This document shows positions 1 to 10,968 of a stretch of DNA of 64,000 nucleotides, piece by piece. A program made the position numbers and the translations under genes. Position 1 is the first letter of the stretch; each line of letters starts with the position of its first letter. Source of the stretch: Tissierella sp. MB52-C2 (lineage in GTDB: Bacteria; Bacillota; Clostridia; Tissierellales; Tissierellaceae); NCBI RefSeq assembly GCF_030931715.1, contig NZ_CP133261.1, forward strand, positions 2,954,643 to 3,018,642, written 5' to 3'. The notes beneath the pieces are model-generated. The model was not told where the DNA came from. It made no database searches and saw only the letters and a list, made by a program, of their open reading frames with translations.

Positions 1-693
1 GAAGATGGAACTTTCTATAAGAGGAGTATAGGCTGTATAACTAACTATAGATTCATCTATATATTCTTCAATAATCTTTCCTTTGTGTTTCCTTACGGAT
101 TTAGCTGCGTCTTTTTTTAACTCATTGCCTGATACTTTTCCCTCTAATGTTCCAATAATACAAGTGGTAGTTTCTAAAGGTTTACCATAGCCTTTAAAAA
201 TATCTGCTATCCTTTCTATTATACCATTAATATTAAGATTTTGCTCTCTTTTTATTATATTAATAAAAAGAGTTGTTTCTCCCTGAGTAAAGTCTTGGTT
301 AGAGTATGAGGCTATTGTCAGCTCTATCATATTTTTGTCCATATCATATCCATAAACTATCATATGGTTGGATTCAAATTCTTCAGAGTATTGTTTTATA
401 AAATATTTACCTTCTTCATCTGTAATATCTATATCATCTGAATAGAAGTCTATTTCTTTTCCAGTAATTCCGATTTGATCTATCAATTCACTACTTATAT
501 CTTCTATTTCTTCCTTAGACATAAGCCTATCTAGAATTACTCCTCCCATGTTTATATCTCCCTCTTTAAATTCACCATTTAGTCTTTGTAATATGCCTTG
601 TAAAACATCTTCTTCGCTATATTTCTTTCCTGCCATTGTTATTGTTGGAATTAATAAAGATAGTATAATTGCAAATAAAATGAATTTTTTCAT
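1..693 (-). CDS. ywmB: YwmB-family secreted protein (partial, cut by left edge)
   Basis: The reading frame is open from an ATG at 693 to the window edge, giving 231 codons without a stop, so the C-terminus is missing. It opens with a typical Sec signal peptide (MKKFILFAIILSLLIPTITM then AGKK), followed by an acidic region with 'GKPLETTTCIIGTLEG' near the cut end. A ribosome site (GGAGGG) sits about 8 bases upstream. Length, signal peptide and position directly downstream of atpC match the YwmB family (annotated as TATA-box-binding-like fold), which in Bacillus lies between the atp operon and murA/spoIID. The family's function is not well defined, so only an exported protein is supported. Confidence 0.7.
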   Translation of the reverse strand, partial: MKKFILFAIILSLLIPTITMAGKKYSEEDVLQGILQRLNGEFKEGDINMGGVILDRLMSKEEIEDISSELIDQIGITGKEIDFYSDDIDITDEEGKYFIKQYSEEFESNHMIVYGYDMDKNMIELTIASYSNQDFTQGETTLFINIIKREQNLNINGIIERIADIFKGYGKPLETTTCIIGTLEGKVSGNELKKDAAKSVRKHKGKIIEEYIDESIVSYTAYTPLIESSIF

Positions 694-715
694 AGTATCC
701 CTCCTTGGATTTTAC

Positions 716-820
716 AGGACAGGTACTTTTTAATAAAATGTAAAGGGGGACAAAACATTTTGAATTAAAAAGTACCCTATTCCTATGATAAGAGTATTAC
801 CAAGGATGGGTACTTTTTAT
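716..820. repeat. Palindromic REP-like element between atpC and ywmB
   Basis: Arms GGTACTTTTTAA (from 722) and TTAAAAAGTACC (ending 777) pair, and the pairing extends inward through AAAATG/CATTTT around a loop holding AAAGGGGGACAAAA. A third, single copy of GGGTACTTTTTAT follows at about 807. It resembles the short palindromes associated with REP/RAYT elements in Firmicutes, but no transposase is nearby. It could also end or attenuate transcription of the atp operon. Confidence 0.45.
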
Positions 821-840
821 ACGTATTTATTCATTAAATT

Positions 841-1251
841 TTAATCAAATTTTTTAATTTGAGAAACTTCAAGTCTATTTATAGCACGATGAAGGGCTAA
901 TTCTGCTCTATGAATATCTATATTGTCACGTCTATTTTTAAGTCTGTCTTCTGCTCTTTCCTTAGCAGCCTTAGCTCTTTCTGTATCTATTTCATCTGGC
1001 CATTCTGCCGATTCTGTTATTATAGTAACTTTATCATCTACAACAGAAACATATCCATCTGATATGGCAGCTATTCTTTCCTTACCATCTTGAAATACTC
1101 TTACCTTTCCAATTCTAAGAGGAGTAGTGATGGGAGCCCTTCCTTTTAGGATTGCCAGATCTCCATCTATCCCCCTTACTATAACCATTTCTACTTCATC
1201 GGAAAAAAATGGTTTATCAGGGGTTACAATATCTAAATGAAAGTTAGACAT
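841..1251 (-). CDS. atpC: ATP synthase F1 epsilon subunit
   Basis: 136 residues, the usual length for bacterial epsilon. The N-terminal half is the beta-sandwich (MSNFHLDIVTPDKPFF start, 'GRAPITTPLRIG' loop), followed by two C-terminal helices rich in Arg, Lys, Glu and Ala. Epsilon joins gamma to the c-ring in the central stalk and inhibits ATP hydrolysis in many species. It is the last gene of the atp operon, starting 2 bases after atpD, so it is translationally coupled. No clear intrinsic terminator follows; the palindrome near 722-777 is the only candidate. Confidence 0.97.
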   Translation of the reverse strand: MSNFHLDIVTPDKPFFSDEVEMVIVRGIDGDLAILKGRAPITTPLRIGKVRVFQDGKERIAAISDGYVSVVDDKVTIITESAEWPDEIDTERAKAAKERAEDRLKNRRDNIDIHRAELALHRAINRLEVSQIKKFD

Positions 1252-1253
1252 AA

Positions 1254-2669
<1,416 letters not shown>

Positions 2670-3527
2670 TTACTTTAGAGCGTCGGCGCCTGATACAATT
2701 TCTGTTATTTCCATAGTAATGGCAGCTTGCCTTGCCCTATTATAGCTGATGTTTAGTTCATCAATCATTTCCTCAGCATTGTCTGTTGCAGCTTCCATGG
2801 CTACTCTTCTAGCTGCCTGCTCACTTGAAGATGCTTCTATAAGTGCACCATAGATACTGCTTTGTATATATTTAGGAATTAAATATCCTAAAACTTCCTC
2901 TGGGGAAGGTTCAAATTCTGTAATAGTTCTTCTTTCCTTCTTTTCTCCACTGACTTCATTAGAAGGAAGTAGTTTTATAACATTAGGCACTTGAGAAATA
3001 GTACCTTTAAACATGGTATAGACTAAATTTATTTCGTCTACCTCTTTGTTTTTATATAAATCCATAGCCAAACTACCAATTTCTCTTGCATCTGAAAACT
3101 GAGGTTCTTCACTAATACCAACAAATTGACCCACTACATTGTAGTGTCTCTTTGTAAAATAATCTCTAGCTTTAGAACCTACAACTATAATTTTAGCATC
3201 CTTATTTTGTTCTCTTATTCTCTTTTCTGCTAGTCTTATTACTCCTCCATTATATCCACCAGCTAAACCTCTATCAGCTGCTATTACAATATATAAGGAA
3301 GATTTAACTTCTCTAGTATCTAATAAAGGATGCTTCATATTACCTGTAGTAGCCAAGATTTCTCCTATATTATGAAGAACTGTTTCATAATATGGTCTAG
3401 ATCTCTCTAGCCTTTCCCTAGCACGTTTAAGCTTTGCAGAAGAAACTAATTCCATAGCCTTAGTAATTTGTTTGGTATTACTTATTCCTCTTATTCGCCT
3501 CTTAATATCTCTTGTTGTTTCAGCCAA
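2670..3527 (-). CDS. atpG: ATP synthase F1 gamma subunit
   Basis: 285 residues. The N-terminal helix begins MAETTRDIKRRIRGISNTKQ and the C-terminal helix contains ATDNAEEMIDELN and 'YNRARQAAITMEITEIV', the two halves of the rotor shaft coiled coil. The Rossmann-like middle contains 'ADRGLAGGYNGG'. Gamma turns inside the alpha/beta hexamer and links rotation of the c-ring to catalysis. It sits in the standard A-G-D-C order and all hallmark regions are present. Confidence 0.98.
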   Translation of the reverse strand: MAETTRDIKRRIRGISNTKQITKAMELVSSAKLKRARERLERSRPYYETVLHNIGEILATTGNMKHPLLDTREVKSSLYIVIAADRGLAGGYNGGVIRLAEKRIREQNKDAKIIVVGSKARDYFTKRHYNVVGQFVGISEEPQFSDAREIGSLAMDLYKNKEVDEINLVYTMFKGTISQVPNVIKLLPSNEVSGEKKERRTITEFEPSPEEVLGYLIPKYIQSSIYGALIEASSSEQAARRVAMEAATDNAEEMIDELNISYNRARQAAITMEITEIVSGADALK

Positions 3528-3554
3528 TTTTTACACCACCTTTAGTAGCTTAGC

Positions 3555-5060
3555 TTACTGAAAGCTTTTTTTGAATTCTTCTAAGGCTTGACGAATTCTT
3601 TCTATATTATCATCTAGTAAATCTTTGGATGTTTTTATACTTTGTACTATATCTGGATAGTTGTTATCCACAAATTGTAGGAATTCCCTTTCAAAAGTAG
3701 ATATTTTATTTACAGGAATATCAGCAAGATGTTTATTAAGTACAGCATAAATAATTATAACCTGATGCTCTACAGATACCGGACTGTATTGAGGCTGCTT
3801 TAATATTTGAAGCATTCTTTCCCCTTGGTCTAATCTGTCCTTAGTTTCCTTATCTAGTTCAGAACCAAATTGAGCAAAGGCCGCTAACTCTCTATATTGA
3901 GCTAACTCAAGCTTAATTCTTCCCGCAACTTTTTTCATTGCCTTAATTTGAGCAGAACCTCCAACCCTTGAAACTGAAAGTCCAGTGTTTATAGCTGGCC
4001 TTTGACCTGCAAAGAATAAATCAGTCTCTAAGAATATCTGTCCGTCAGTAATAGATATAACATTAGTTGGGATATAGGCTGTAATATCTCCCGCTAAAGT
4101 TTCTATAATTGGTAGGGCAGTTATAGAGCCTCCACCGTACTTATCATCTAACTTTGCAGCTCTTTCAAGAAGTCTTGAGTGAAGATAGAATACATCTCCT
4201 GGGAAAGCTTCTCTTCCCGGTGGTCTTCTTAAAAGCAGAGACATGGCTCTATATGCAACTGCGTGTTTAGATAAGTCATCGTATACGATTAAAACATCTT
4301 TACCATTGTTCATAAATTCCTCAGCAATTGTTACACCTGCATAAGGAGCTATATATTGTAGTGGTGCTAATTCACTAGCTGTAGCAGATACAATAATTGT
4401 ATAATCCATTGCACCACGTCTCTCTAGTGTATCAACTATTTGAGCTACAGTAGATCTTTTTTGTCCTATGGCAACATAGATACAAATAACATCTTCACCT
4501 TTTTGGTTAAGAATAGTATCTATTGCAAGGGCAGTTTTACCTGTTTGTCTATCTCCGATTATAAGCTCCCTTTGTCCTCTACCTATGGGAACTATGGAGT
4601 CTATTGCTTTAATACCTGTTTGTAAGGGCTCATTAACACTCTTTCTAGTGATAACTCCTGGAGCAATCTTTTCAATAGGGCTAAACTTAGTAGTGTTAAT
4701 AGCTCCTTTACCATCTATTGGCTGACCAAGAGCATTAACAACTCTACCCATCATAGCGTCTCCTACTGGAACTTCTATGATTCTACCAGTTCTCTTTACA
4801 GTGTCCCCTTCTCTTATCTTTTCATCTGAACCTAAAAGAACACAACCAACGTTATCTTCCTCAAGGTTCATCACCATACCAAATACTTCCCCTGGAAACT
4901 CTATAAGCTCTCCAGCCATACATCCCTCTAGACCATGAATTCTAGCTATGGCATCTCCTACTTGAATAACAGTACCTACATCTACCATTTCCAAAGTCTT
5001 TTCATATCTTTTAATCTGTTCCTTAATGATGGAACCTATTTCTTCTGGTCTTAACTCCAT
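3555..5060 (-). CDS. atpA: ATP synthase F1 alpha subunit
   Basis: 501 residues, the normal length. The Walker A motif [11 protein letters not shown] is present near residue 170. [13 protein letters not shown] and the signature [14 protein letters not shown], with the conserved arginine that completes the catalytic site on beta, are also intact. Alpha subunits bind non-catalytic nucleotide and form the F1 hexamer with beta. The gene starts with ATG 20 bases after atpH and is followed by atpG. Confidence 0.99.
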   Translation of the reverse strand: MELRPEEIGSIIKEQIKRYEKTLEMVDVGTVIQVGDAIARIHGLEGCMAGELIEFPGEVFGMVMNLEEDNVGCVLLGSDEKIREGDTVKRTGRIIEVPVGDAMMGRVVNALGQPIDGKGAINTTKFSPIEKIAPGVITRKSVNEPLQTGIKAIDSIVPIGRGQRELIIGDRQTGKTALAIDTILNQKGEDVICIYVAIGQKRSTVAQIVDTLERRGAMDYTIIVSATASELAPLQYIAPYAGVTIAEEFMNNGKDVLIVYDDLSKHAVAYRAMSLLLRRPPGREAFPGDVFYLHSRLLERAAKLDDKYGGGSITALPIIETLAGDITAYIPTNVISITDGQIFLETDLFFAGQRPAINTGLSVSRVGGSAQIKAMKKVAGRIKLELAQYRELAAFAQFGSELDKETKDRLDQGERMLQILKQPQYSPVSVEHQVIIIYAVLNKHLADIPVNKISTFEREFLQFVDNNYPDIVQSIKTSKDLLDDNIERIRQALEEFKKSFQ

Positions 5061-5079
5061 TTTTTCACCTCACTCCTTG

Positions 5080-5622
5080 CTAGTTTGCTATACCACCAAT
5101 AGCTTGACCTATGGACTCTAATTGTCCTTTTACTGTGCCGTCTATGATTTTGCTTTCAACCTTTAATAAAACCCCACCGATTATAGTTTTGTCTACTTTA
5201 TTTGAAAGCTGTATTTTTTTATTTAGCTTATTGGATAAAACTACTTGAAGCTTATCTTTAGATTGTTTTTCCATAGGAATAGCTGTTATAGCAACAACAT
5301 TTAGTATATTTTCATGTTCATTAAATCTCTCTTTATATTCTTCTACTATATCTAAGATAAATCCTTCTCGTCTTTTATCTACTAATATATATAAGAAGTT
5401 AATCATTTCTTGAGATAGTTTTTCTTTGAAAATTTTGTCTATTAATTGTTTCTTTTCGTTTTTACTAATTCTTGGGTGATTTAATATTTGAAGAAGCTTA
5501 ACTTCCTTTTCAAATACTGCCTTCAAGAAATCCAATTCTTTATTGAATTCGTCTATCTTTCCAATATCAAGTCCCGCTTCAAATAAGGCTAAAGCATATC
5601 TACTGCTTACTAACTTTGCCAT
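5080..5622 (-). CDS. atpH: ATP synthase delta subunit
   Basis: 180 residues, typical for delta (OSCP). It begins 'MAKLVSSRYALALFEAG', the usual N-terminal helix, and ends with the conserved 'VDKTIIGGVLLKVESKIIDG' segment that binds the peripheral stalk. Delta fixes F1 to the b subunits. Its start overlaps the end of atpF by 13 bases, indicating translational coupling. Confidence 0.97.
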   Translation of the reverse strand: MAKLVSSRYALALFEAGLDIGKIDEFNKELDFLKAVFEKEVKLLQILNHPRISKNEKKQLIDKIFKEKLSQEMINFLYILVDKRREGFILDIVEEYKERFNEHENILNVVAITAIPMEKQSKDKLQVVLSNKLNKKIQLSNKVDKTIIGGVLLKVESKIIDGTVKGQLESIGQAIGGIAN

Positions 5623-6119
5623 TTTGAACTACCTACCTCATCAATAAATTTATCAATTAGCTTTCCTTGTTTATCAATGCTCATTTGTTCTTCCATTATT
5701 TTGGAAGCAATAAGTAATGCAATTTCACCAGCTTGGGATTTGATATCTTGGAAGGCCATTTCTCTTTCACGAGTTATTTCTTTTCTTGCTCTAGATACTA
5801 TGTTTTCAGCTTCATGTCTAGCTTCAGCTAGGATGTCCTCTTTTAATTCTTCTCCACGTTTTCTAGCACCTTCGATGATTTCTTGACTTTCTTTCTTTGC
5901 AAGATTAATTCTACTTTCATAATCATCCTTTAAAGCATTAGCTTCTTCTTTCAAAACCTTTGCTCCATCAATATCAGATTGAATCTTTGTTTTTCTATCG
6001 ATTAAAAATTGTGAAACTGGTTTGTATAAGAAACGTCTAAGAATTACATAAAGTAACAACAATGCAACCCAAGCTAAAATCATAGATGATAATTCTGGCA
6101 AGGCTCTAACTACAAACAT
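5610..6119 (-). CDS. atpF: ATP synthase F0 b subunit
   Basis: 169 residues. One N-terminal membrane helix (ILAWVALLLLYVILRRFLY, about residues 14-33) is followed by a long charged coiled coil (EEANALKDDYESRINLAKKE and on), as expected of the peripheral stalk. There is a single b gene, so the stalk is probably a b2 homodimer. It overlaps atpH by 13 bases and follows atpE after a 51-base spacer. Confidence 0.97.
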   Translation of the reverse strand: MFVVRALPELSSMILAWVALLLLYVILRRFLYKPVSQFLIDRKTKIQSDIDGAKVLKEEANALKDDYESRINLAKKESQEIIEGARKRGEELKEDILAEARHEAENIVSRARKEITREREMAFQDIKSQAGEIALLIASKIMEEQMSIDKQGKLIDKFIDEVGSSKWQS

Positions 6120-6170
6120 AAACTAACCTCCTTAGCCTGAGATACCCCAAAAAAGGGGTAAATACAGATA

Positions 6171-7152
<982 letters not shown>

Positions 7153-7242
7153 ATATATCCCTCCTTTCTCTTTTTTTTATATATTTTCTTTATTATTTCC
7201 CAAATGTAATATATAAAATTAGCAAATATTAATTGCTAATTA

Positions 7243-7614
7243 TTATCTTTGAAAATCCTTGTCAAATATTGCTGAACCAATGATTATAAATTTTACACTT
7301 AATAGTCCTAAAATCGCAGCAGGAAAATTAAGATAGTCTGCTAGGGCAGCAACTGCAAGAACTATGAAGTATATCAAATAACGTAACATATAATGTACCG
7401 TAGAATAGGCAGTAGCCTTTCCCGGTGTCATATCCACAGCCTTATTTATAGTATTATTGAGCAATTTAAATCCTAATATACTAATTATTGCACCAAATAT
7501 ATACCCATAAATTATAGGCTTAGGCTCTTTAAATAGAAAAAAAGAAATTCCTATAATTAACAAAGATATTATGGCTACTCTCTTTGTAACTTTAAAGACA
7601 ATATCATTATTCAT
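7243..7614 (-). CDS. atpI: ATP synthase subunit I (AtpI family)
   Basis: 123 residues with four predicted membrane helices in two pairs, the length and topology of the ATP synthase I family. It lies between atpZ (5-base gap) and atpB (90-base gap), where AtpI is expected. AtpI-type proteins assist assembly of the c-ring, which has been shown most clearly for sodium ATP synthases. The family is poorly conserved, so the call rests on topology and place in the operon. Confidence 0.85.
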   Translation of the reverse strand: MNNDIVFKVTKRVAIISLLIIGISFFLFKEPKPIIYGYIFGAIISILGFKLLNNTINKAVDMTPGKATAYSTVHYMLRYLIYFIVLAVAALADYLNFPAAILGLLSVKFIIIGSAIFDKDFQR

Positions 7615-7618
7615 TTTT

Positions 7619-7837
7619 TCACTTCCTTTTTCCTCCAGCTAGCTTAAATATATTCATAAACCCTCCGCCAGTTCCAAGTAATATGAAGATAATAGAAAAG
7701 ATACCATTTGTTCCTGCCTTTTTGTCTATGAACTGTCCTACGAAAACACCAAGTAAAATAGGCGTAATCACAGAGAGCCCGATTTGACTAACTAAGGTTA
7801 GGTTTTTAAAGGTATCCTTGTAATTTTTATTCTTCAT
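7619..7837 (-). CDS. atpZ: AtpZ/AtpI-like F0F1 assembly protein
   Basis: Start chosen at the ATG at 7837 (MKNKNYKDTFKNLTLVSQIG), 4-5 bases after GAGTGAGGA; an upstream in-frame ATG has no ribosome site. The product has 72 residues and two hydrophobic helices: 'IGLSVITPILLGVFVGQFID' and then 'IIFILLGTGGGFMNIFKL'. This is the AtpZ / AtpI-2 pattern (Gly-rich second helix). It is the first gene of the atp operon. AtpZ is reported to work with AtpI in Mg2+ or Ca2+ handling or in rotor assembly. Confidence 0.85.
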   Translation of the reverse strand: MKNKNYKDTFKNLTLVSQIGLSVITPILLGVFVGQFIDKKAGTNGIFSIIFILLGTGGGFMNIFKLAGGKRK

Positions 7838-7933
7838 TTCCTCACTCCCATGAGATATTTTATCTAAGCACACTTTGTTAATTGTTTGATTATCTTGTCG
7901 AATTTTATCATGTGATTTTTAAATACAGTTTCA

Positions 7934-7962
7934 ATTATATAAAATTTTGATAATTAATGCAA
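7934..7962 (-). promoter_or_regulatory. Sigma-A-type promoter of the atp operon
   Basis: On the minus strand TTGCAT (7957-7962) and TATAAT (7934-7939) are separated by exactly 17 bases. This leaves a leader of roughly 90 bases before atpZ. No other promoter of this quality is visible between here and atpC. Confidence 0.75.
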
Positions 7963-8003
7963 GTAGTTTAACACAATATTGAAATAAATATTAAATAGTA
8001 TAG

Positions 8004-8039
8004 CAAAATGACTCCTAGGAGATTCTAAGAGTCATTTTG
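8004..8039 (-). terminator. Hairpin terminator after thl-ctfAB
   Basis: A perfect 11-base inverted repeat, CAAAATGACTC/GAGTCATTTTG, lies 17 bases after the ctfB stop and is followed on the minus strand by a T-rich stretch. It also insulates the atp promoter just beyond it. Confidence 0.7.
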
Positions 8040-8056
8040 TTATATTTCTATGTTTA

Positions 8057-8707
8057 TTACACTTCCATATTTATTAGATTTTCAGAAATAATCATTTCTG
8101 CTTCTGTAGCTAATTTTACCTCATCTACAGTATATTCTGGGTTTATTTCCTTCAATAATAATCCTTTTTCTGTTACTTCCATAACGCCCATTTCAGTAAT
8201 AATCAAATTTACTTCTCCTGCAGCAGTCAATGGAAGATTGCATTCTTTAAGTATCTTATGATTTCCTTTCACTGTATGCTCCATGGCTACTATTACTTTT
8301 TTTGCCCCTACTACTAAATCCATAGCTCCACCCATACCTGGCACCATTTTTCCTGGTATCATCCAGTTGGCAAGGTTTCCTTTTTCATCTACTTGTAATG
8401 CTCCAAGAACAGTTATATCCACGTGTCCACCACGGATTATTCCAAAGGATGTAGATGAATCAAAGAATACTCCACCTGGCAAAATAGTTACACATTGAGC
8501 TCCTGCATTTACTATATAAGGATCTTCGTCTCCTTCAAGAGGTGCAGGCCCTAATCCTATAAAGCCATTTTCTGATTGAAAAAATACGTTCATATGTTTA
8601 GGTACATGGTTAGCCACCATTGTTGGTAATCCAATACCTAGGTTTACTACGTCTCCGTCTTTTAGTTCCTTCGCTACACGTCTAGCAATGAATTCTTTCT
8701 TATCCAT
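8057..8707 (-). CDS. ctfB: 3-oxoacid/acetoacetate CoA-transferase subunit B
   Basis: 216 residues. The catalytic glutamate of family I CoA-transferases is in the motif [10 protein letters not shown], and [15 protein letters not shown] is also conserved. With subunit A it moves CoA between acetate or butyrate and acetoacetate; in lysine fermenters the pair acts as butyryl-CoA:acetoacetate CoA-transferase. Its ATG shares a base with the ctfA stop codon, so the two are translated together. The exact acyl donor cannot be fixed from sequence. Confidence 0.93.
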   Translation of the reverse strand: MDKKEFIARRVAKELKDGDVVNLGIGLPTMVANHVPKHMNVFFQSENGFIGLGPAPLEGDEDPYIVNAGAQCVTILPGGVFFDSSTSFGIIRGGHVDITVLGALQVDEKGNLANWMIPGKMVPGMGGAMDLVVGAKKVIVAMEHTVKGNHKILKECNLPLTAAGEVNLIITEMGVMEVTEKGLLLKEINPEYTVDEVKLATEAEMIISENLINMEV

Positions 8708-9363
8708 TATTTCTCACCTCCATTAACTATATGAGTAACAAATATTCCTGGAGTAACAACATGATTAGGATCTAATGCTCCAACTTCTACTACCTTCTCA
8801 GCTTCTACTATTACCATATCAGCAGCTGTAGCCATAAGTGTATTGAAATTTCTAGTTGCTCCATAGTATACAATATTTCCATATTTATCTACGGTTTCTC
8901 CTGCAATTAAGGCTATATCAGCTCTTAAAGGCATTTCTAAAAGATAAGTTTTACCATCTATCACCATTTTATCCTTACCTTCTTCAATTACTGTACCTAC
9001 TCCTGTAGGAGTTAGAAAGCCACCTAATCCCGCTCCACCTGCTCTTACTTGTTCTGCAAGAGTTCCTTGAGGTACTAGCACTACTTCCATTTCTCCTGCA
9101 TTCATTTGATTTCCAGTTTCTCTATTAGTTCCAATATGAGAAGCTATAAGTTTTTTAATCTGTTTATTGACTACTAATTTGCCTACTCCTATATCAGTAA
9201 AACCAGAATCATTACAAATCAATGTTAAATCTTTAACACCTTTTTCCGCAAGTGCATCGATTAATCTATGCGGAGATCCACATCCTAAAAATCCACCTAC
9301 CATAATAGTCATACCATCTTTGATATGAGATATGGCTTCGTCAATAGATATAACTTTATTCAT
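8707..9363 (-). CDS. ctfA: 3-oxoacid/acetoacetate CoA-transferase subunit A
   Basis: Start set at the ATG at 9363 ([14 protein letters not shown]) behind AAAGGGGGTTATATTT. The in-frame extension to 9489 is derived from the intergenic repeat and is not protein-like. The product has 218 residues. It carries the CoA-binding glycine-rich loop [17 protein letters not shown] and [16 protein letters not shown], both typical of the AtoD/CtfA subunit. It is downstream of thl and overlaps ctfB, forming thl-ctfA-ctfB. Confidence 0.93.
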   Translation of the reverse strand: MNKVISIDEAISHIKDGMTIMVGGFLGCGSPHRLIDALAEKGVKDLTLICNDSGFTDIGVGKLVVNKQIKKLIASHIGTNRETGNQMNAGEMEVVLVPQGTLAEQVRAGGAGLGGFLTPTGVGTVIEEGKDKMVIDGKTYLLEMPLRADIALIAGETVDKYGNIVYYGATRNFNTLMATAADMVIVEAEKVVEVGALDPNHVVTPGIFVTHIVNGGEK

Positions 9364-9383
9364 AAATATAACCCCCTTTATTT

Positions 9384-9527
9384 TTAGTGAATAGCTTTGT
9401 AGTGAATAGTGAAGAACTAATAGTGAATAGTTATGGAAGTTTCGAATAAATTCGAAACTATTAACTAGAAGAAAGATTCCTAGTTTCACTGGTTCTAAAA
9501 CTATTCACTTTTCACTATTCACTTTTA
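9384..9527. repeat. AGTGAATAGT-type palindromic repeat, copy 1
   Basis: Contains TAGTGAATAGTTATGGAAG, the internal hairpin TTTCGAATAAATTCGAAA and a closing AACTATTCACTTTTCACT. It fills the gap between thl and ctfA, ending just before the ctfA ribosome site and touching the thl stop codon. Confidence 0.8.
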
Positions 9528-9528
9528 A

Positions 9529-10707
9529 CTATCTTTTAACTATCATAGCTATTCCTTGGCCACCGCCTATACATAAAGTAGCTAGACCATTTTTAGCATC
9601 TCTTTTTTTCATTTCATGTAATAATGTAACTAATATCCTTGCTCCTGAAGCTCCTATTGGATGACCTAGGGCTATTGCTCCACCGTTTACGTTGATCTTA
9701 GAAGTATCTAGATTAAGGTCTTTTATAACTGATAAAGCTTGGGCTGCAAAGGCTTCATTAGCCTCTATTAAATCTAAATCTTCCACTTTTATATTTGCCT
9801 TTTCTAAAGCCTTTCTTGTGGCAGGAATAGGTCCTGTTCCCATTAGTGAAGGATCTACTCCCGCTGAGCCGTAGGAGGCAATAGTAGCCAATGGAGTAAT
9901 TCCCAATTCCTCTGCCTTTTCTTTACTCATTATAACTAATGCAGCTGCTCCATCGTTTATTCCTGAAGCATTTCCTGCTGTTACTGTACCATCTTTTTTA
10001 AATGCTGGCCTAAGTTTTCCCATTCCATCTATGGTAGCACCAAATCTAGGATACTCATCTGTATCTACTACTATTGGATCACCTTTTCTTTGAGGGATTT
10101 CCACTGGAACAATTTCTTCTTTGAATCTGCCGTTTTTTACTGCTTCTTCTGCTTTATTTTGACTGCTTACCGCTAATTCATCTTGTTCTTCACGAGTAAG
10201 GCTATATTTTTCTACTATATTTTCAGCTGTAATTCCCATATGATAGTCATTAAAAATATCCCATAGACCATCTGCCACCATATAGTCCACGATTTCACCA
10301 TTGCCCATCCTTTGACCCCATCTAGCGGATTTCAATAAATATGGAGCTTGACTCATGTTTTCTGTACCACCTGCTAATATTATATCTGCCTCTCCTGCTA
10401 AGATGGCTTGAGCCGCCAGTTGAACAGTTTTAAGACCAGAACCACAAACTTTATTTACTGTAAAAGAAGGTACTTCCGTAGGGATACCTGCGTGTACTGA
10501 AACTTGTCTAGCAACATTTTGTCCCAATCCTGCTTGCAGCACATTACCAAATATAACTTCTTCAACCATATTTGGTTCTATCTTAGCTCTCTTTAATGCT
10601 TCTTTAGCAACTATAGTTCCTAATTGTACTGCAGATACATCCTTAAATTTACCACCAAATGCACCAATAGGTGTTCTTACTGCTGAAGCAATTACTACTT
10701 CTCTCAT
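9529..10707 (-). CDS. thl: Acetyl-CoA C-acetyltransferase (thiolase)
   Basis: Start at the ATG at 10707 ([15 protein letters not shown]), preceded by AGGAGGTATTATA; a 22-residue upstream extension is hydrophobic and unlike thiolases. 392 residues. The nucleophilic cysteine is in [12 protein letters not shown], the histidine in [16 protein letters not shown] and the second cysteine in TLCIGGGQG. It condenses or cleaves acetoacetyl-CoA and works with CtfAB in acetoacetate/butyrate metabolism. A sigma-54 promoter lies 62 bases upstream. Confidence 0.96.
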   Translation of the reverse strand: MREVVIASAVRTPIGAFGGKFKDVSAVQLGTIVAKEALKRAKIEPNMVEEVIFGNVLQAGLGQNVARQVSVHAGIPTEVPSFTVNKVCGSGLKTVQLAAQAILAGEADIILAGGTENMSQAPYLLKSARWGQRMGNGEIVDYMVADGLWDIFNDYHMGITAENIVEKYSLTREEQDELAVSSQNKAEEAVKNGRFKEEIVPVEIPQRKGDPIVVDTDEYPRFGATIDGMGKLRPAFKKDGTVTAGNASGINDGAAALVIMSKEKAEELGITPLATIASYGSAGVDPSLMGTGPIPATRKALEKANIKVEDLDLIEANEAFAAQALSVIKDLNLDTSKINVNGGAIALGHPIGASGARILVTLLHEMKKRDAKNGLATLCIGGGQGIAMIVKR

Positions 10708-10768
10708 TATAATACCTCCTATTATTATATTTAAAATTATATAAACACATATTATATAACCTATACAA

Positions 10769-10785
10769 AGCAATTACTATGCCAA
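10769..10785 (-). promoter_or_regulatory. Sigma-54 promoter of thl-ctfAB
   Basis: The minus strand reads TTGGCATAGTAATTGCT, matching TGGCAY-N5-TTGCW with the invariant GG at -24 and GC at -12 correctly spaced. The next upstream gene encodes a sigma-54-dependent activator, which supports the call. Confidence 0.8.
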
Positions 10786-10876
10786 GATTTCTATAAATAT
10801 TCACTAAGCCAAAAGATTTGATTTTACTCGTTTCTTGAAAAAGCTCAGTTTAAAATAAATATTTTTATTTTATAAG

Positions 10877-10894
10877 TGTAGTTATTTATCTACA
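10877..10894 (-). promoter_or_regulatory. Candidate activator site for the sigma-54 regulator
   Basis: A short dyad TGTAG-N8-CTACA lies about 100 bases upstream of the -12/-24 element, the usual distance for an enhancer site. This is the only dyad I noticed there; the arms are short, so it is tentative. Confidence 0.3.
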
Positions 10895-10919
10895 AAATTT
10901 ATTTATTGCATACAAAAAC

Positions 10920-10967
10920 GTAGCCATAAGTATACAGTCCTCTTTTTTATGTATACTTATGGCTACA
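10920..10967 (-). terminator. Hairpin terminator after the sigma-54 activator gene
   Basis: Arms GTAGCCATAAGTATAC and GTATACTTATGGCTAC pair perfectly over 16 bases just past the stop codon at 10969. No long T-run follows on the minus strand, so it may be a weak or RNA-stabilising hairpin rather than a full terminator. Confidence 0.55.
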
Positions 10968-10968
10968 C

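Noticed and set aside
9364-9489. In-frame N-terminal extension of ctfA (42 residues)
   Set aside because: It is read from the dispersed repeat, has no ribosome site, and is unlike CoA-transferases; the ATG at 9363 has a strong GGGGG-type site.
10708-10773. Hydrophobic 22-residue extension of thiolase
   Set aside because: It overlaps the predicted -12 element of the sigma-54 promoter and lacks a ribosome site; the ATG at 10707 follows AGGAGG.
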